Assembly (NCBI GenBank): GCA_964636685.1
Contig: CAZWUK010000026.1
Span: 1-26,224 of the forward strand
DNA from: CAZWUK01 sp964636685
GTDB lineage: Bacteria > Bacillota > Clostridia > Christensenellales > CAG-138
Reading direction: 5' to 3'
DNA: 26,224 bases
Shown: positions 15,139 to 21,920 of the stretch, in pieces
Position numbering within the stretch: the first letter of the stretch is position 1
Layout of the letters: the number at the start of each line of letters is the position of its first letter
Program-made: the position numbers and the translations under genes
Notes under the pieces: model-generated
Told to the model about the DNA's origin: nothing
Seen by the model: the letters and a program-made list of their open reading frames with translations, nothing else
Database searches by the model: none

Positions 15139-15522
15139 TCACAGCGCGTCTACAAGCGCCGTCAGATAAGCTGCGGAGATGGAGCCGTATATGAACTGAT
15201 CGATCAGGCCATCCTTTTTTGCCTGCTTTACCTCCCGCGCCAGCTCTCCGTCCGCGTTTTCGTCTACAATCCATACCATTTTGCAGCTGGGAGAGAACGC
15301 TTTGACCGCAGCTCGGATATTCATCCGTTCCGAAAGCCGCCGCGGCGCGCGTCTTGTTATCTCCATCAGCAAGGCGTACGGCGCGGACATGCGGCACAGC
15401 TCAACGGTCTTATCGGGATCCTCCGCCATGTAAACTTCAAAATCGGAATCCTCACGCTGCAGGGCCTTTGCAATTGCATCGGCAAACAAATAGTTTTGCA
15501 TATCGATGATAATTCGCCGCAT
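15139..15522 (-). CDS. Orphan degenerate receiver-domain protein (pseudo-receiver)
   Basis: 127 residues, the length of one response-regulator receiver domain with no output domain. The pattern of alternating strands and helices fits (RRIIIDMQN, YALLMEITRR, KMVWIVDENA). Key residues are lost: only one of the N-terminal acidic pair remains (Asp7), the phosphorylatable Asp is replaced by Glu54, aligned with Asp54 of the regulator at 15722-16345, the Thr/Ser after strand 4 is missing, and the conserved Lys is replaced around Tyr112. Glu at this site often mimics the phosphorylated state (established for other regulators; inferred here). The ATG has only a weak ribosome site. It lies 199 bases downstream of the signalling operon and on the same strand. 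Confidence 0.65.
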   Translation of the reverse strand: MRRIIIDMQNYLFADAIAKALQREDSDFEVYMAEDPDKTVELCRMSAPYALLMEITRRAPRRLSERMNIRAAVKAFSPSCKMVWIVDENADGELAREVKQAKKDGLIDQFIYGSISAAYLTALVDAL

Positions 15523-15660
15523 AGTCGCACCACGCTTTCATAAACCGATAGGATATGGTTTCGTGTAGAATTGTCCCAACGCATTCTCTATTAATCATTT
15601 TACAGGAATTGGAAAAGAACGCATTACCCAAATGGGTAATCACACGGAATTTGTACAACG

Positions 15661-15688
15661 CAAAAATCGCCCGCGCCCTCAAACGGGC
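15661..15688 (-). terminator. Probable terminator of the signalling operon
   Basis: On the minus strand a GCCCG...CGGGC hairpin (15688-15669) is followed by GATTTTTG. It lies 33 bases past the response-regulator stop, separating that operon from the pseudo-receiver gene. Confidence 0.5.
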
Positions 15689-15721
15689 ACAGACGATCAT
15701 GGATGCACGGTTCAATTCTCC

Positions 15722-16345
15722 TTAGAAGCCATTGACGATCAGCTTTTTGCTCATGACGACGGCCGCCAGCTTTGTTTTGGAGGTAAAGCCTGTTTTCGAC
15801 AGCATGCTGCTGATATGCGCCTTTACGGTATCGACGGTCACGCCAAGCTGGTTGGCCATCTGCTTATAGGTCATGCCCTCCACCAGCAAGCGCAGAACGC
15901 GAACCTCCGCCTCGGAGAATTCGTAGCTTGTGGCGTTGCCCAATCGAACCTCCGGCATTTTGTCGGGATAAACCGACTCGCCGTTGACGGTACGGCGAAC
16001 AATGCTCATCAGCTCGGTTTCGCCGACGTCCTTGAACCATAGGCTGTCGGCGCCTGCCGACCGGGCGCGGGCGATATAATCGTAGTCCAGCATGGAGGTC
16101 ACTATGATGACTTTGATTTTTGGGAAGCGTGTCTTTATTTTTTCCGTGGCCGTAAAGCCGCTTTCGTCATTGGCTGTGCAGACGTCCATCAATACGAGAT
16201 CGATAGCATGCTGCTCACAGCATACATCCGCAAACCCCGCTGCTGCAATGGACATGCAAAGACGGTACTCCGCGCTTTGACGGATATAATTTTCCATGGT
16301 TTCGCGCATCATGCGCTGGTCCTCGACGATCAATACGTTTATCAC
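15722..16345 (-). CDS. NarL/LuxR-family response regulator
   Basis: 207 residues. A complete receiver domain (1-120) has Glu8/Asp9, phospho-acceptor Asp54 (LVLMDVCTAND), Thr83 and Lys105. The LuxR-type helix-turn-helix output domain (about 140-205) shows the usual SEAEVRVLRLLVEGMTYKQMA and VTVDTVKAHISSMLSKTG. All phosphorylation residues are intact, so it should be switched by a kinase. The ATG overlaps the stop of the upstream histidine kinase gene by four bases (ATGA), which indicates translational coupling and makes that kinase its partner. DNA targets are unknown; autoregulation of this operon is plausible. Confidence 0.95.
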   Translation of the reverse strand: MINVLIVEDQRMMRETMENYIRQSAEYRLCMSIAAAGFADVCCEQHAIDLVLMDVCTANDESGFTATEKIKTRFPKIKVIIVTSMLDYDYIARARSAGADSLWFKDVGETELMSIVRRTVNGESVYPDKMPEVRLGNATSYEFSEAEVRVLRLLVEGMTYKQMANQLGVTVDTVKAHISSMLSKTGFTSKTKLAAVVMSKKLIVNGF

Positions 16346-17295
16346 GGCGCCGCCTCCTCTGCCGACGGTATGGATACGTTCAGCTCAAACGCCGGCAGAC
16401 GGTTGATCGCCATACTGCCACCGCTCCTTTCAATCTTGGCGCGAAGCGAGGTCAGCCCGCCGCCCTCCACCGTGTTTCCCCGCGGGAGCGCGCCGTTGTT
16501 TGTGATTGCCGCCGCCACAAAGCCGTCGCGGCAGCGAAGCTTTACATAGAGCGCTGTTGCGTCCGCGTGACGCGCCGCATTCGTCGTACATTCGCGTATG
16601 GCGGCGATCAACAGCGCCGAGACTGCGGCGTCTTTTGGGAACGTCCCGTCCAAATAGATCGTTACGCCGATATCCCCGGCGGCTTTTCTGAGGATGGCGA
16701 GCGAATCGCCGTCCTCTCCGGCGTCGTTGCCGTGCTTGAGCATTTGGATGGCGCCCTTCCAGACGGACAGATCAAATTCGCCGGACGACGCGCCCTGCTT
16801 CAGCAGACGCCGCGTTGCGATGATGCTTCTGCCCATGTCGTCGTGCAGCCGCATCTTCATTGCCAAAATCTCTTCTTCCCGCGTGAGGGCGACAATGTTG
16901 GAAGAAAAACGCCGCATACGCGCACCGATCTCCTCCAGACGGCAATTGTCGCGTTCAAGCTCGTCCATTCTCTGATAAAGCTCGGTTACATCGGATGCAA
17001 TGACCTGCGTGTAGACATCCCCTGCGGCGCAGGTGACGGGCGTGCTGGAAAAGCGCCATGCGCTCCCGTTTTGCAGGAGCAACAGCCCTTGCTCTTGCCT
17101 TGCGTTTTGTACGGCTCCGTCCAGGATGCGCTGCACGTCGGACAGGCTTTGCAGATCCGTTCCCGTGAGGTAGAACACGAGACGGCGCATTTGCCGGTTA
17201 CACAGCACCGCGATGCCGTTATAGTCGAAAAAGCATATACCGCTTGGTAAATTGTCAAAGGATTCCTTGATGGAATTCCGTGTCGTTCTCTTCAC
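16342..17295 (-). CDS. Soluble PAS-containing sensor histidine kinase
   Basis: 317 residues with no TM segment. An N-terminal PAS-like domain (about 10-105; FDNLPSGICFFDYNGIAVLCNR) is followed by a coiled coil (105-135), a HisKA_3-like helix with probable phospho-acceptor His151 (MRLHDDMGRSI), and an HATPase domain with N box RECTTNAARHA (Asn239) and G box GGGLTSLRAK (278-287). This is the NarX/DesK class that pairs with LuxR-type regulators. Its gene overlaps both neighbours by four bases, at 16342-16345 and 17292-17295. As it lacks membrane segments, it probably receives its input from the 7TM protein encoded just upstream (inference). Confidence 0.9.
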   Translation of the reverse strand: MKRTTRNSIKESFDNLPSGICFFDYNGIAVLCNRQMRRLVFYLTGTDLQSLSDVQRILDGAVQNARQEQGLLLLQNGSAWRFSSTPVTCAAGDVYTQVIASDVTELYQRMDELERDNCRLEEIGARMRRFSSNIVALTREEEILAMKMRLHDDMGRSIIATRRLLKQGASSGEFDLSVWKGAIQMLKHGNDAGEDGDSLAILRKAAGDIGVTIYLDGTFPKDAAVSALLIAAIRECTTNAARHADATALYVKLRCRDGFVAAAITNNGALPRGNTVEGGGLTSLRAKIERSGGSMAINRLPAFELNVSIPSAEEAAP

Positions 17296-18944
17296 AGCGC
17301 TTCACCTCCGCGACGCAGACAGCCTGTGATCTGCCACTCGCCGTCCTCATCCCGAAGCACCGTAACGGCAGCAGACGCCAGCGTAGCAATGTCGGCGGCG
17401 GAATCGGTGTTCAGCGTGATGCGATCCGTGTCGCCGTCGCTTTCGATGACGGCGGTAAGCGCGCTCATGTCGAAGCCCTCTGCGACCTTTTCAAACAAAT
17501 CATACATCGCCGCGACGTGGCTTGCGGGAAGCGGTTCCCGCGTGTCTATGCGGATCGCGCAGTCAACGCCGTACAGCTCCAGATTGGACAACGATTCTTC
17601 AAATGTCAGCGCAACCTCGCTTTTGCTGAGAAAGGGCGTCCGGTCGCCGGAGAGGATCAGATTGCTGCGCCGCTTGATATATGCTCCGACAACGATCATT
17701 TTCTTCAGGATTTTCTTGCGCGCGTCCTCGCTCTCCGCCTGTTCGAACGCGTCTGTCAGTTTGGAAAGAAGCGTGATCTGCTGCTCGGTATCCCGCTGTA
17801 TCAGGTCATAGAGCCTGCCCTGCACGGCGATGAGCGCTTCGCGGGTTTTCAGCTTGTTTTCTTCCCGAAGCAGGTCGTTGCCGTCCTCCAGGCATTCCTT
17901 GACGTCCCGCAGATTGTCGAGCACTGTGATAAGCTCCGTCATATCCTCCTGCCAAACTACGTGACCGCCCGCAATGGGCGCGCCGGAAAGCCGGATGTTT
18001 CCTGGAAGCATCACCGGCGCGCGTTCTGTCTGCCGCAGGACGTCTGCGCCAATGCGCATATCCGTGTCGGAGGCAAAGAGAACCCGATAGCGTTCGTCCG
18101 TGATCTGCGCGGCGATGGTGGACGCGCCAAACAGCTCGTCATAGCGTGTGTTGGAGGGTATGAGTCTCATGCGGATGCAAGCCTCATAGGTAAAAATCAT
18201 GATAACGCAAAAGGTAGCGGTGATGTCGCTGGCGATCTGCCGGACAACGGAAAGCTGCATGATATATGCCGCGGTGTAAAGCAAGCCGAGAAACGGCGGC
18301 AGCAGCGGCAGCAGCAAACGCCTGTGCCTGCCGGGAAGCCGGCTTTCCTTCCACAAAAGACCGATAAACGCCGTCACTTCGGCAGCAATCAGCAGCACGA
18401 CGGCAAAATACAGGGGCCCGTAGCCGTAATCGTTCCCGCAGTTCAAAACGCCGTTTGGAAACACAAACACGGTCTGGTGCAGATCGTTGGTGACGACCAC
18501 GCCGACCGCGAGAAGCGTTGGTATGCACAATAGCTTCATCCATTGGGGCGGCGTATAATCCTCCGCCCGGTTGATGCAGACGGCGGCGAAAACACCCAGC
18601 AGCGGAATGATTAGCAACGGGATATAGTAGCCGTACCAGCAATAGCGATTGAGCGCGGCAAAGCTGTTTGGAATATTGTACTTAACCGTGCGCAAAATCA
18701 ACCAAAAAATCATCAGCGCCGCGCTGCACAGCAAATATTTTTTCACCTTGGCGGAAAGGATGCGCTGCCGGATTGAGAAAGCCCACGCCGTTACGATGCC
18801 GATGTAGATGCTCACGCGAAGGGCGCCCGGCACCAGGCGCAAAGCGCTGCTTCGGATAGGGAGATGGCGGCAGGCCATGGCAATCAGGATCAGCAAAAGC
18901 AAAGCGGCGAGGATCCGCTTTTCACGTCCGTTCAGCTTTTGCAT
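17292..18944 (-). CDS. 7TM sensor with degenerate histidine-kinase-like C-terminus
   Basis: 550 residues, ATG at 18944 with AGGAGGAACGG upstream. About seven hydrophobic segments in the first 255 residues match the histidine-kinase N-terminal 7TM sensor class (for example KRILAALLLLILIAMA, YIPLLIIPLLGVFAAV). A PAS-like region follows (about 270-340), then a coiled coil (LREENKLKTREALIAVQGRLYDLIQ) and a C-terminal domain with YIKRRSNLILSG. In the C-terminal part no phospho-acceptor His box, N box or G box can be found, so it is probably not an active kinase. First gene of a three-gene overlapped operon; it likely passes an outside signal to the soluble kinase. The ligand is unknown. Confidence 0.85.
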   Translation of the reverse strand: MQKLNGREKRILAALLLLILIAMACRHLPIRSSALRLVPGALRVSIYIGIVTAWAFSIRQRILSAKVKKYLLCSAALMIFWLILRTVKYNIPNSFAALNRYCWYGYYIPLLIIPLLGVFAAVCINRAEDYTPPQWMKLLCIPTLLAVGVVVTNDLHQTVFVFPNGVLNCGNDYGYGPLYFAVVLLIAAEVTAFIGLLWKESRLPGRHRRLLLPLLPPFLGLLYTAAYIMQLSVVRQIASDITATFCVIMIFTYEACIRMRLIPSNTRYDELFGASTIAAQITDERYRVLFASDTDMRIGADVLRQTERAPVMLPGNIRLSGAPIAGGHVVWQEDMTELITVLDNLRDVKECLEDGNDLLREENKLKTREALIAVQGRLYDLIQRDTEQQITLLSKLTDAFEQAESEDARKKILKKMIVVGAYIKRRSNLILSGDRTPFLSKSEVALTFEESLSNLELYGVDCAIRIDTREPLPASHVAAMYDLFEKVAEGFDMSALTAVIESDGDTDRITLNTDSAADIATLASAAVTVLRDEDGEWQITGCLRRGGEAL

Positions 18945-18994
18945 AGCGCCGTTCCTCCTGCTTGCAGCATCCGATGGGCTAGCACTGTAAAGCT

Positions 18995-19000
18995 ATTATA
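18995..19000 (-). promoter_or_regulatory. -10 box of the signalling operon
   Basis: TATAAT on the minus strand, 50 bases before the 7TM gene start. The -35 region (around GGACTT) is poor, so the promoter may need an activator, possibly its own regulator. Confidence 0.45.
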
Positions 19001-19077
19001 GCATTATCGTGTGTGAAAAGTCCATTTGGGCGCGCTCCGGCGCCTGCGTTCGCAGCAAGCGGAGACAGACGGACAGA

Positions 19078-19126
19078 CAAAACCCGCGCTGCGTCTACGG
19101 AGATAGTCCATAGGCACGGCACGGGT
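19078..19126 (-). terminator. Terminator of the marR-pirin-nitroreductase operon
   Basis: On the minus strand ACCCGTGC (19126-19119) pairs with GCGCGGGT (19089-19082), with a G-U wobble and further inner pairing (TGCcTATGG / CCGTAgaCGCA), and is followed by TTTGTCTG. It lies about 70 bases after the nitroreductase stop. Confidence 0.55.
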
Positions 19127-19194
19127 CTTGCAGCATACTGCCTGTAAAGTAAAACGCGACTGCGCCGCACAGTAAAAGCGCGCGTCCGGAAGTC

Positions 19195-19767
19195 TCAGCG
19201 ATAAACGCTCACACGCAGATCGACGTCTTCCTTTTCCTTTGGAGCGGGTTCTGCGGCGATTCCGCCAAAGGGCATCTCGGCCACCAGCACATAGCTTTCC
19301 GGCAGGCCGAACAGGGAACGAACCGCTTCATCGACGACCGGGTTATAGTGCTGCAGGGACGCTCCGACGCCCAGCTCCCGCAGCCCGCTCCAAACGCTGA
19401 TTTGCAGCATGCCGCTCGCCTGCAAAGCCCAGCCGGGGAAATTTTCGGCATAGGTTGGGAAGCGCTGCTGAAGCGCCTCCACCACCGACCGGTCATAAAA
19501 ATAGAGGATGGTTCCCGCTCCGGATTGGAACGTGTTGATTTTCTCGCGGGACACCTTGCCGCCAAAGGCCGCGTGTATGGCGTTCCATAGGGCGTCTTGC
19601 TTTTCTCCCAAAGCAATCGCCAGGCGGGAGCTTTTCATATTGAACGCGTCCGGCGTCAGTTCGGTCAGCTCCCGGACGCGCGCAATGACCGCCGCCTCTG
19701 AAACCGGCAGATGCTTGGTGATTTGATAATAACTCCTGCGTTTGGCAAGCGATGCGACAATACTCAT
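19195..19767 (-). CDS. Nitroreductase family protein (Frm2/Hbn1-like)
   Basis: 190 residues, typical of the short fungal/bacterial Frm2-Hbn1 nitroreductases. It has the N-terminal FMN-contact motif AKRRSYYQI, the SRLAIALGEKQDALWNAIHAAF segment, and the C-terminal SGLRELGVGASLQHYNPVVDE with a final VLVAEMPFGGIAAEP. These flavoproteins reduce nitro- or quinone-type compounds with NAD(P)H. It is the third gene of the MarR operon, 12 bases after the pirin gene. With a MarR regulator and pirin, it fits a detoxification unit for electrophiles or aromatic compounds (inference). Confidence 0.9.
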   Translation of the reverse strand: MSIVASLAKRRSYYQITKHLPVSEAAVIARVRELTELTPDAFNMKSSRLAIALGEKQDALWNAIHAAFGGKVSREKINTFQSGAGTILYFYDRSVVEALQQRFPTYAENFPGWALQASGMLQISVWSGLRELGVGASLQHYNPVVDEAVRSLFGLPESYVLVAEMPFGGIAAEPAPKEKEDVDLRVSVYR

Positions 19768-19779
19768 GAAATACTCTCC

Positions 19780-20628
19780 TTACTGCTCCTGATAGGCCAT
19801 TTTGCTTTTCAAAAACGTACCCGCATCCAGCTCGTCAAAGGCGCGGTTCAACGCTTCGCGCGTGTTCATGACGATGGGGCCGCCCCAGGCAACGGGCTCT
19901 CCCAACGCCCGCGCGCTGATGAAGAGCACCTGCGCCGGCTTGTCGCCGCTTCTGAGCTCCACCCGGTCGCCCTCGGTCAGCGCTGCCGCCGTTTTCTCCG
20001 AGATTTGCCGTCCGCCGATCAGCGGCTCGCCTAAGAGCGAGAATACCATGACGGCGCGATCCCGTTCCGTTTCGATGGTCAGCGCGGCGTTTGCCGCAAG
20101 ATGCACATCGTAATAATCCAGGGGCAGATAATGACCTTGATATCCCTGATGGTCGCCATAACGTCCCGCCAATAAGCGCAGCAGACCGCCGTCAAACGGG
20201 ATTTCCGCAATCTCCGCGTTTTTAACGCTGTGGTACGCGGGCGAAACCATTTTATCCTTTGCGGGCAGGTTCAGCCAAAGCTGCACGCCCAGCATCCTCG
20301 GCGCCGCGGGCAGTCTTTCTTCATGCAGGATGCCGGAGCCTGCCGTCATCCATTGCACCTCGCCGTCGGCAATGGCGTCCTCGTTTCCCAAGCTGTCCCG
20401 ATGAATCATCCCGCCTTGGCACACATAGCTGATCGTCTCGATTCCCCGGTGCGGATGGAGGGGGAACCCCGCGGTATAATCCTCCGGGTGGGTGCTGTCA
20501 AAGGAATCGAGCATTAAAATGGGATCATAGTCTCCCACGGTGTTGTGACCCAGCACCCGGATCAGATGTACACCGGCTCCGTCCTGCGTGGGCTTGCCCT
20601 TTGTCTGTGTTCTAATTGTTCTTTCCAT
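19780..20628 (-). CDS. Pirin family protein (cupin; possible quercetinase)
   Basis: 282 residues from the ATG at 20628, preceded by GGAG 9 bases upstream. Earlier in-frame starts at 20643 (TTG) and 20637 leave no room for a ribosome site. The metal site of the N-terminal cupin is intact: His58 and His60 (HPHRGIETISYV), His102 and Glu104 (GSGILHEERLP). The C-terminal cupin carries the usual LLAGRYGDHQG and RALGEPVAWGGPIVMNT motifs. E. coli YhhW, a member of this family, has quercetin 2,3-dioxygenase activity; the substrate here is unknown. The gene overlaps the end of marR by 17 bases and is followed by the nitroreductase. Confidence 0.94.
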   Translation of the reverse strand: MERTIRTQTKGKPTQDGAGVHLIRVLGHNTVGDYDPILMLDSFDSTHPEDYTAGFPLHPHRGIETISYVCQGGMIHRDSLGNEDAIADGEVQWMTAGSGILHEERLPAAPRMLGVQLWLNLPAKDKMVSPAYHSVKNAEIAEIPFDGGLLRLLAGRYGDHQGYQGHYLPLDYYDVHLAANAALTIETERDRAVMVFSLLGEPLIGGRQISEKTAAALTEGDRVELRSGDKPAQVLFISARALGEPVAWGGPIVMNTREALNRAFDELDAGTFLKSKMAYQEQ

Positions 20629-21046
20629 GTACTTCATCTCCAAATTTCTTTAGTAATTGTGCCAGTTGTTCTTGTTCCTCCGGTTGCCAATACGCCATCA
20701 GCTCCATGAGCTTTGCCTCGTTCTTGGGATAAACCTCCGCAAGAAGCGCACTGCCCGCCGATGTGATATGCAGGATACAGCGCCGCCGGTCTGCCGGATC
20801 TGCCATTCGCGTAAGCAAGCCCCGCTTTTCCAAATTGTTGACAATGAGCGGGATGGTTCCGCTGGTGCTGAGGATCTTTTCTTGCACCTGCCCTACCGAT
20901 AGGTCGCCCTTATGGTAAAGCGCCTCCAGCACGGCAAACTGCCCCATGGTCAGGTCGTATTCGGCAACTATCCGTGCGGACTGACGGTCGATGTAGTTGA
21001 CTGCACGATGCAGCCCGATGATGATTTTTAACGCAGTCTTTGCCAC
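20612..21046 (-). CDS. MarR-family transcriptional regulator
   Basis: 144 residues, GTG start at 21046 with AAAGGAGG upstream. The winged helix-turn-helix is clear: MGQFAVLEALYHKGDLSVGQV, the recognition-helix region STSGTIPLIVNNLEKRGLLTR, and the wing MADPADRRRCILHITSAG. A helical dimerisation region lies at both ends. The regulator leads an operon with pirin and nitroreductase and faces two operator-like sequences in its own promoter, so autorepression relieved by a small electrophile or phenolic compound is the likely mechanism, as in the MhqR/OhrR groups (inference). No conserved redox Cys is present in the protein, so a ligand-type rather than thiol-type sensor is favoured. Confidence 0.94.
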   Translation of the reverse strand: MAKTALKIIIGLHRAVNYIDRQSARIVAEYDLTMGQFAVLEALYHKGDLSVGQVQEKILSTSGTIPLIVNNLEKRGLLTRMADPADRRRCILHITSAGSALLAEVYPKNEAKLMELMAYWQPEEQEQLAQLLKKFGDEVHGKNN

Positions 21047-21062
21047 CCGGCGCCTCCTTTAT

Positions 21063-21094
21063 CTCTATCTAGTCCTATTATGCTCTATGTAGAG
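21063..21094 (-). promoter_or_regulatory. Double MarR-type operator
   Basis: A perfect 12-bp palindrome CTCTA-TG-TAGAG (21083-21094) lies wholly in the promoter spacer. A second, imperfect copy CTCTA-TC-TAG (21063-21072) lies exactly 20 bp away over the transcript start. The outer arms TTATCTCTA (21059-21067) and TAGAGATAA (21090-21098) also pair with each other. Confidence 0.65.
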
Positions 21095-21105
21095 ATAAAA
21101 TGCAA
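21077..21105 (-). promoter_or_regulatory. Promoter of the marR operon
   Basis: On the minus strand TTGCAT (21105-21100), a 17-base spacer that contains the palindromic operator, and CATAAT (21082-21077), about 30 bases before the GTG start. Confidence 0.65.
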
Positions 21106-21347
21106 GCATTATTTTGCGATCCGCGCAATAAAGGTAACGATTGTGTTCCAGCATAAAGCGGCGGAGGGCGAATATCCGGCTCGATAGGAGCTCCGCTTAA
21201 AGAAAGGTTTTGTACGGAATACGGGGCTTTGGAAAAAAGAGAAGCATGGCGCTTCGAAGGCTTGCGGGGGAAGGCGGCAACGCAACAACCTGCAAGAACG
21301 GAGAAGCGCGCATGCTTCGGGAAAGCTTGCCGTAAAGGAAGCGTGTT
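21106..21347. other. Non-coding stretch between marR promoter and GtrA-like gene
   Basis: No convincing gene. Both strands stay open for more than 240 bases here, but the translations are Cys/Arg/Ser-rich without a family match or good start sites. The only clear element is the long hairpin at 21241-21318. Confidence 0.6.
21235..21318 (-). terminator. Long-stem terminator of the GH3-GtrA operon
   Basis: Arms 21241-21255 and 21303-21318 pair over 15 of 16 positions (one bulge; core GAAGCATG / CATGCTTC). After a 5x6 internal loop a second stem (21261-21268 with 21289-21296, one G-U pair) continues. On the minus strand the hairpin is followed by TCTTTTTTCC, 30 bases beyond the GtrA-like stop. 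Confidence 0.65.
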
Positions 21348-21920
21348 TCAAGGCTGGCGGCAGCGCTTCTCCCCAAGATTGCGTTTTCGCATAATGACAT
21401 ATTTATTCAACGGAAACTGGATGATGAGGGAAACCAGACTGTTGACAAGCCGCATCGAGAGCCCGCCCCAGTACTGACCCAGAAGGGGCAGAAACCAGCC
21501 GAGGAGTACGGCGGAGAACCATATCTGGAAAAACCAGATAAACACGATCATCACAAAATATAGAGCGCCGCTTGCAGCTGCGTTGTTGTTTGCCTGAAAC
21601 GTGCCCTTTCGCTGCACGAAAAAATTGACGGCTTGCGCGCACAAATAGGCGCAGGCTGTGGCGATGAGCGCTGCAAGCCCGCCGGAAGCGGGAGTGTAAT
21701 CGATGAGCCACCATTTCACGCTGATCGTTTTCCATGGCGTCAACAGCCAGTAATCCAAAAGCGAAAACACCGCAAGATCGGTGAGCGTCGCGCATAGCGA
21801 CAGGAGATTGAACAACAGCAGCTGCCAGAGCGTAAGATGCTCCCGTTTAAAGCGTACTGCCCACTGGACAAAGCGCGTTGCCTGCAGCTTTTCGCGAAAT
21901 TGTTGCCAGCGCACGCTCAT
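21348..21920 (-). CDS. GtrA-like membrane protein
   Basis: 190 residues with four hydrophobic segments (about 30-52, 80-100, 118-142, 150-175) and the GtrA-type motif NFFVQRKGTFQ after the second one. A C-terminal basic tail (NKYVIMRKRNLGEKRCR) should lie in the cytoplasm. GtrA-family proteins are thought to move or flip polyprenyl-linked sugars, often near glycosyltransferases. The start overlaps the stop of the GH3 gene by four bases, so the two are translationally coupled. A connection to glycan handling is an inference; the family match is fair rather than certain. Confidence 0.75.
   Translation of the reverse strand: MSVRWQQFREKLQATRFVQWAVRFKREHLTLWQLLLFNLLSLCATLTDLAVFSLLDYWLLTPWKTISVKWWLIDYTPASGGLAALIATACAYLCAQAVNFFVQRKGTFQANNNAAASGALYFVMIVFIWFFQIWFSAVLLGWFLPLLGQYWGGLSMRLVNSLVSLIIQFPLNKYVIMRKRNLGEKRCRQP

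Noticed and set aside
17280..18533. 417-codon plus-strand frame opposite the 7TM sensor
   Set aside because: No family match; the minus-strand operon is supported by overlaps and motifs.
21109..21351. Possible small genes on both strands of the GtrA-marR gap
   Set aside because: No ribosome sites or family match; the stretch contains a terminator hairpin that forces complementary open frames.
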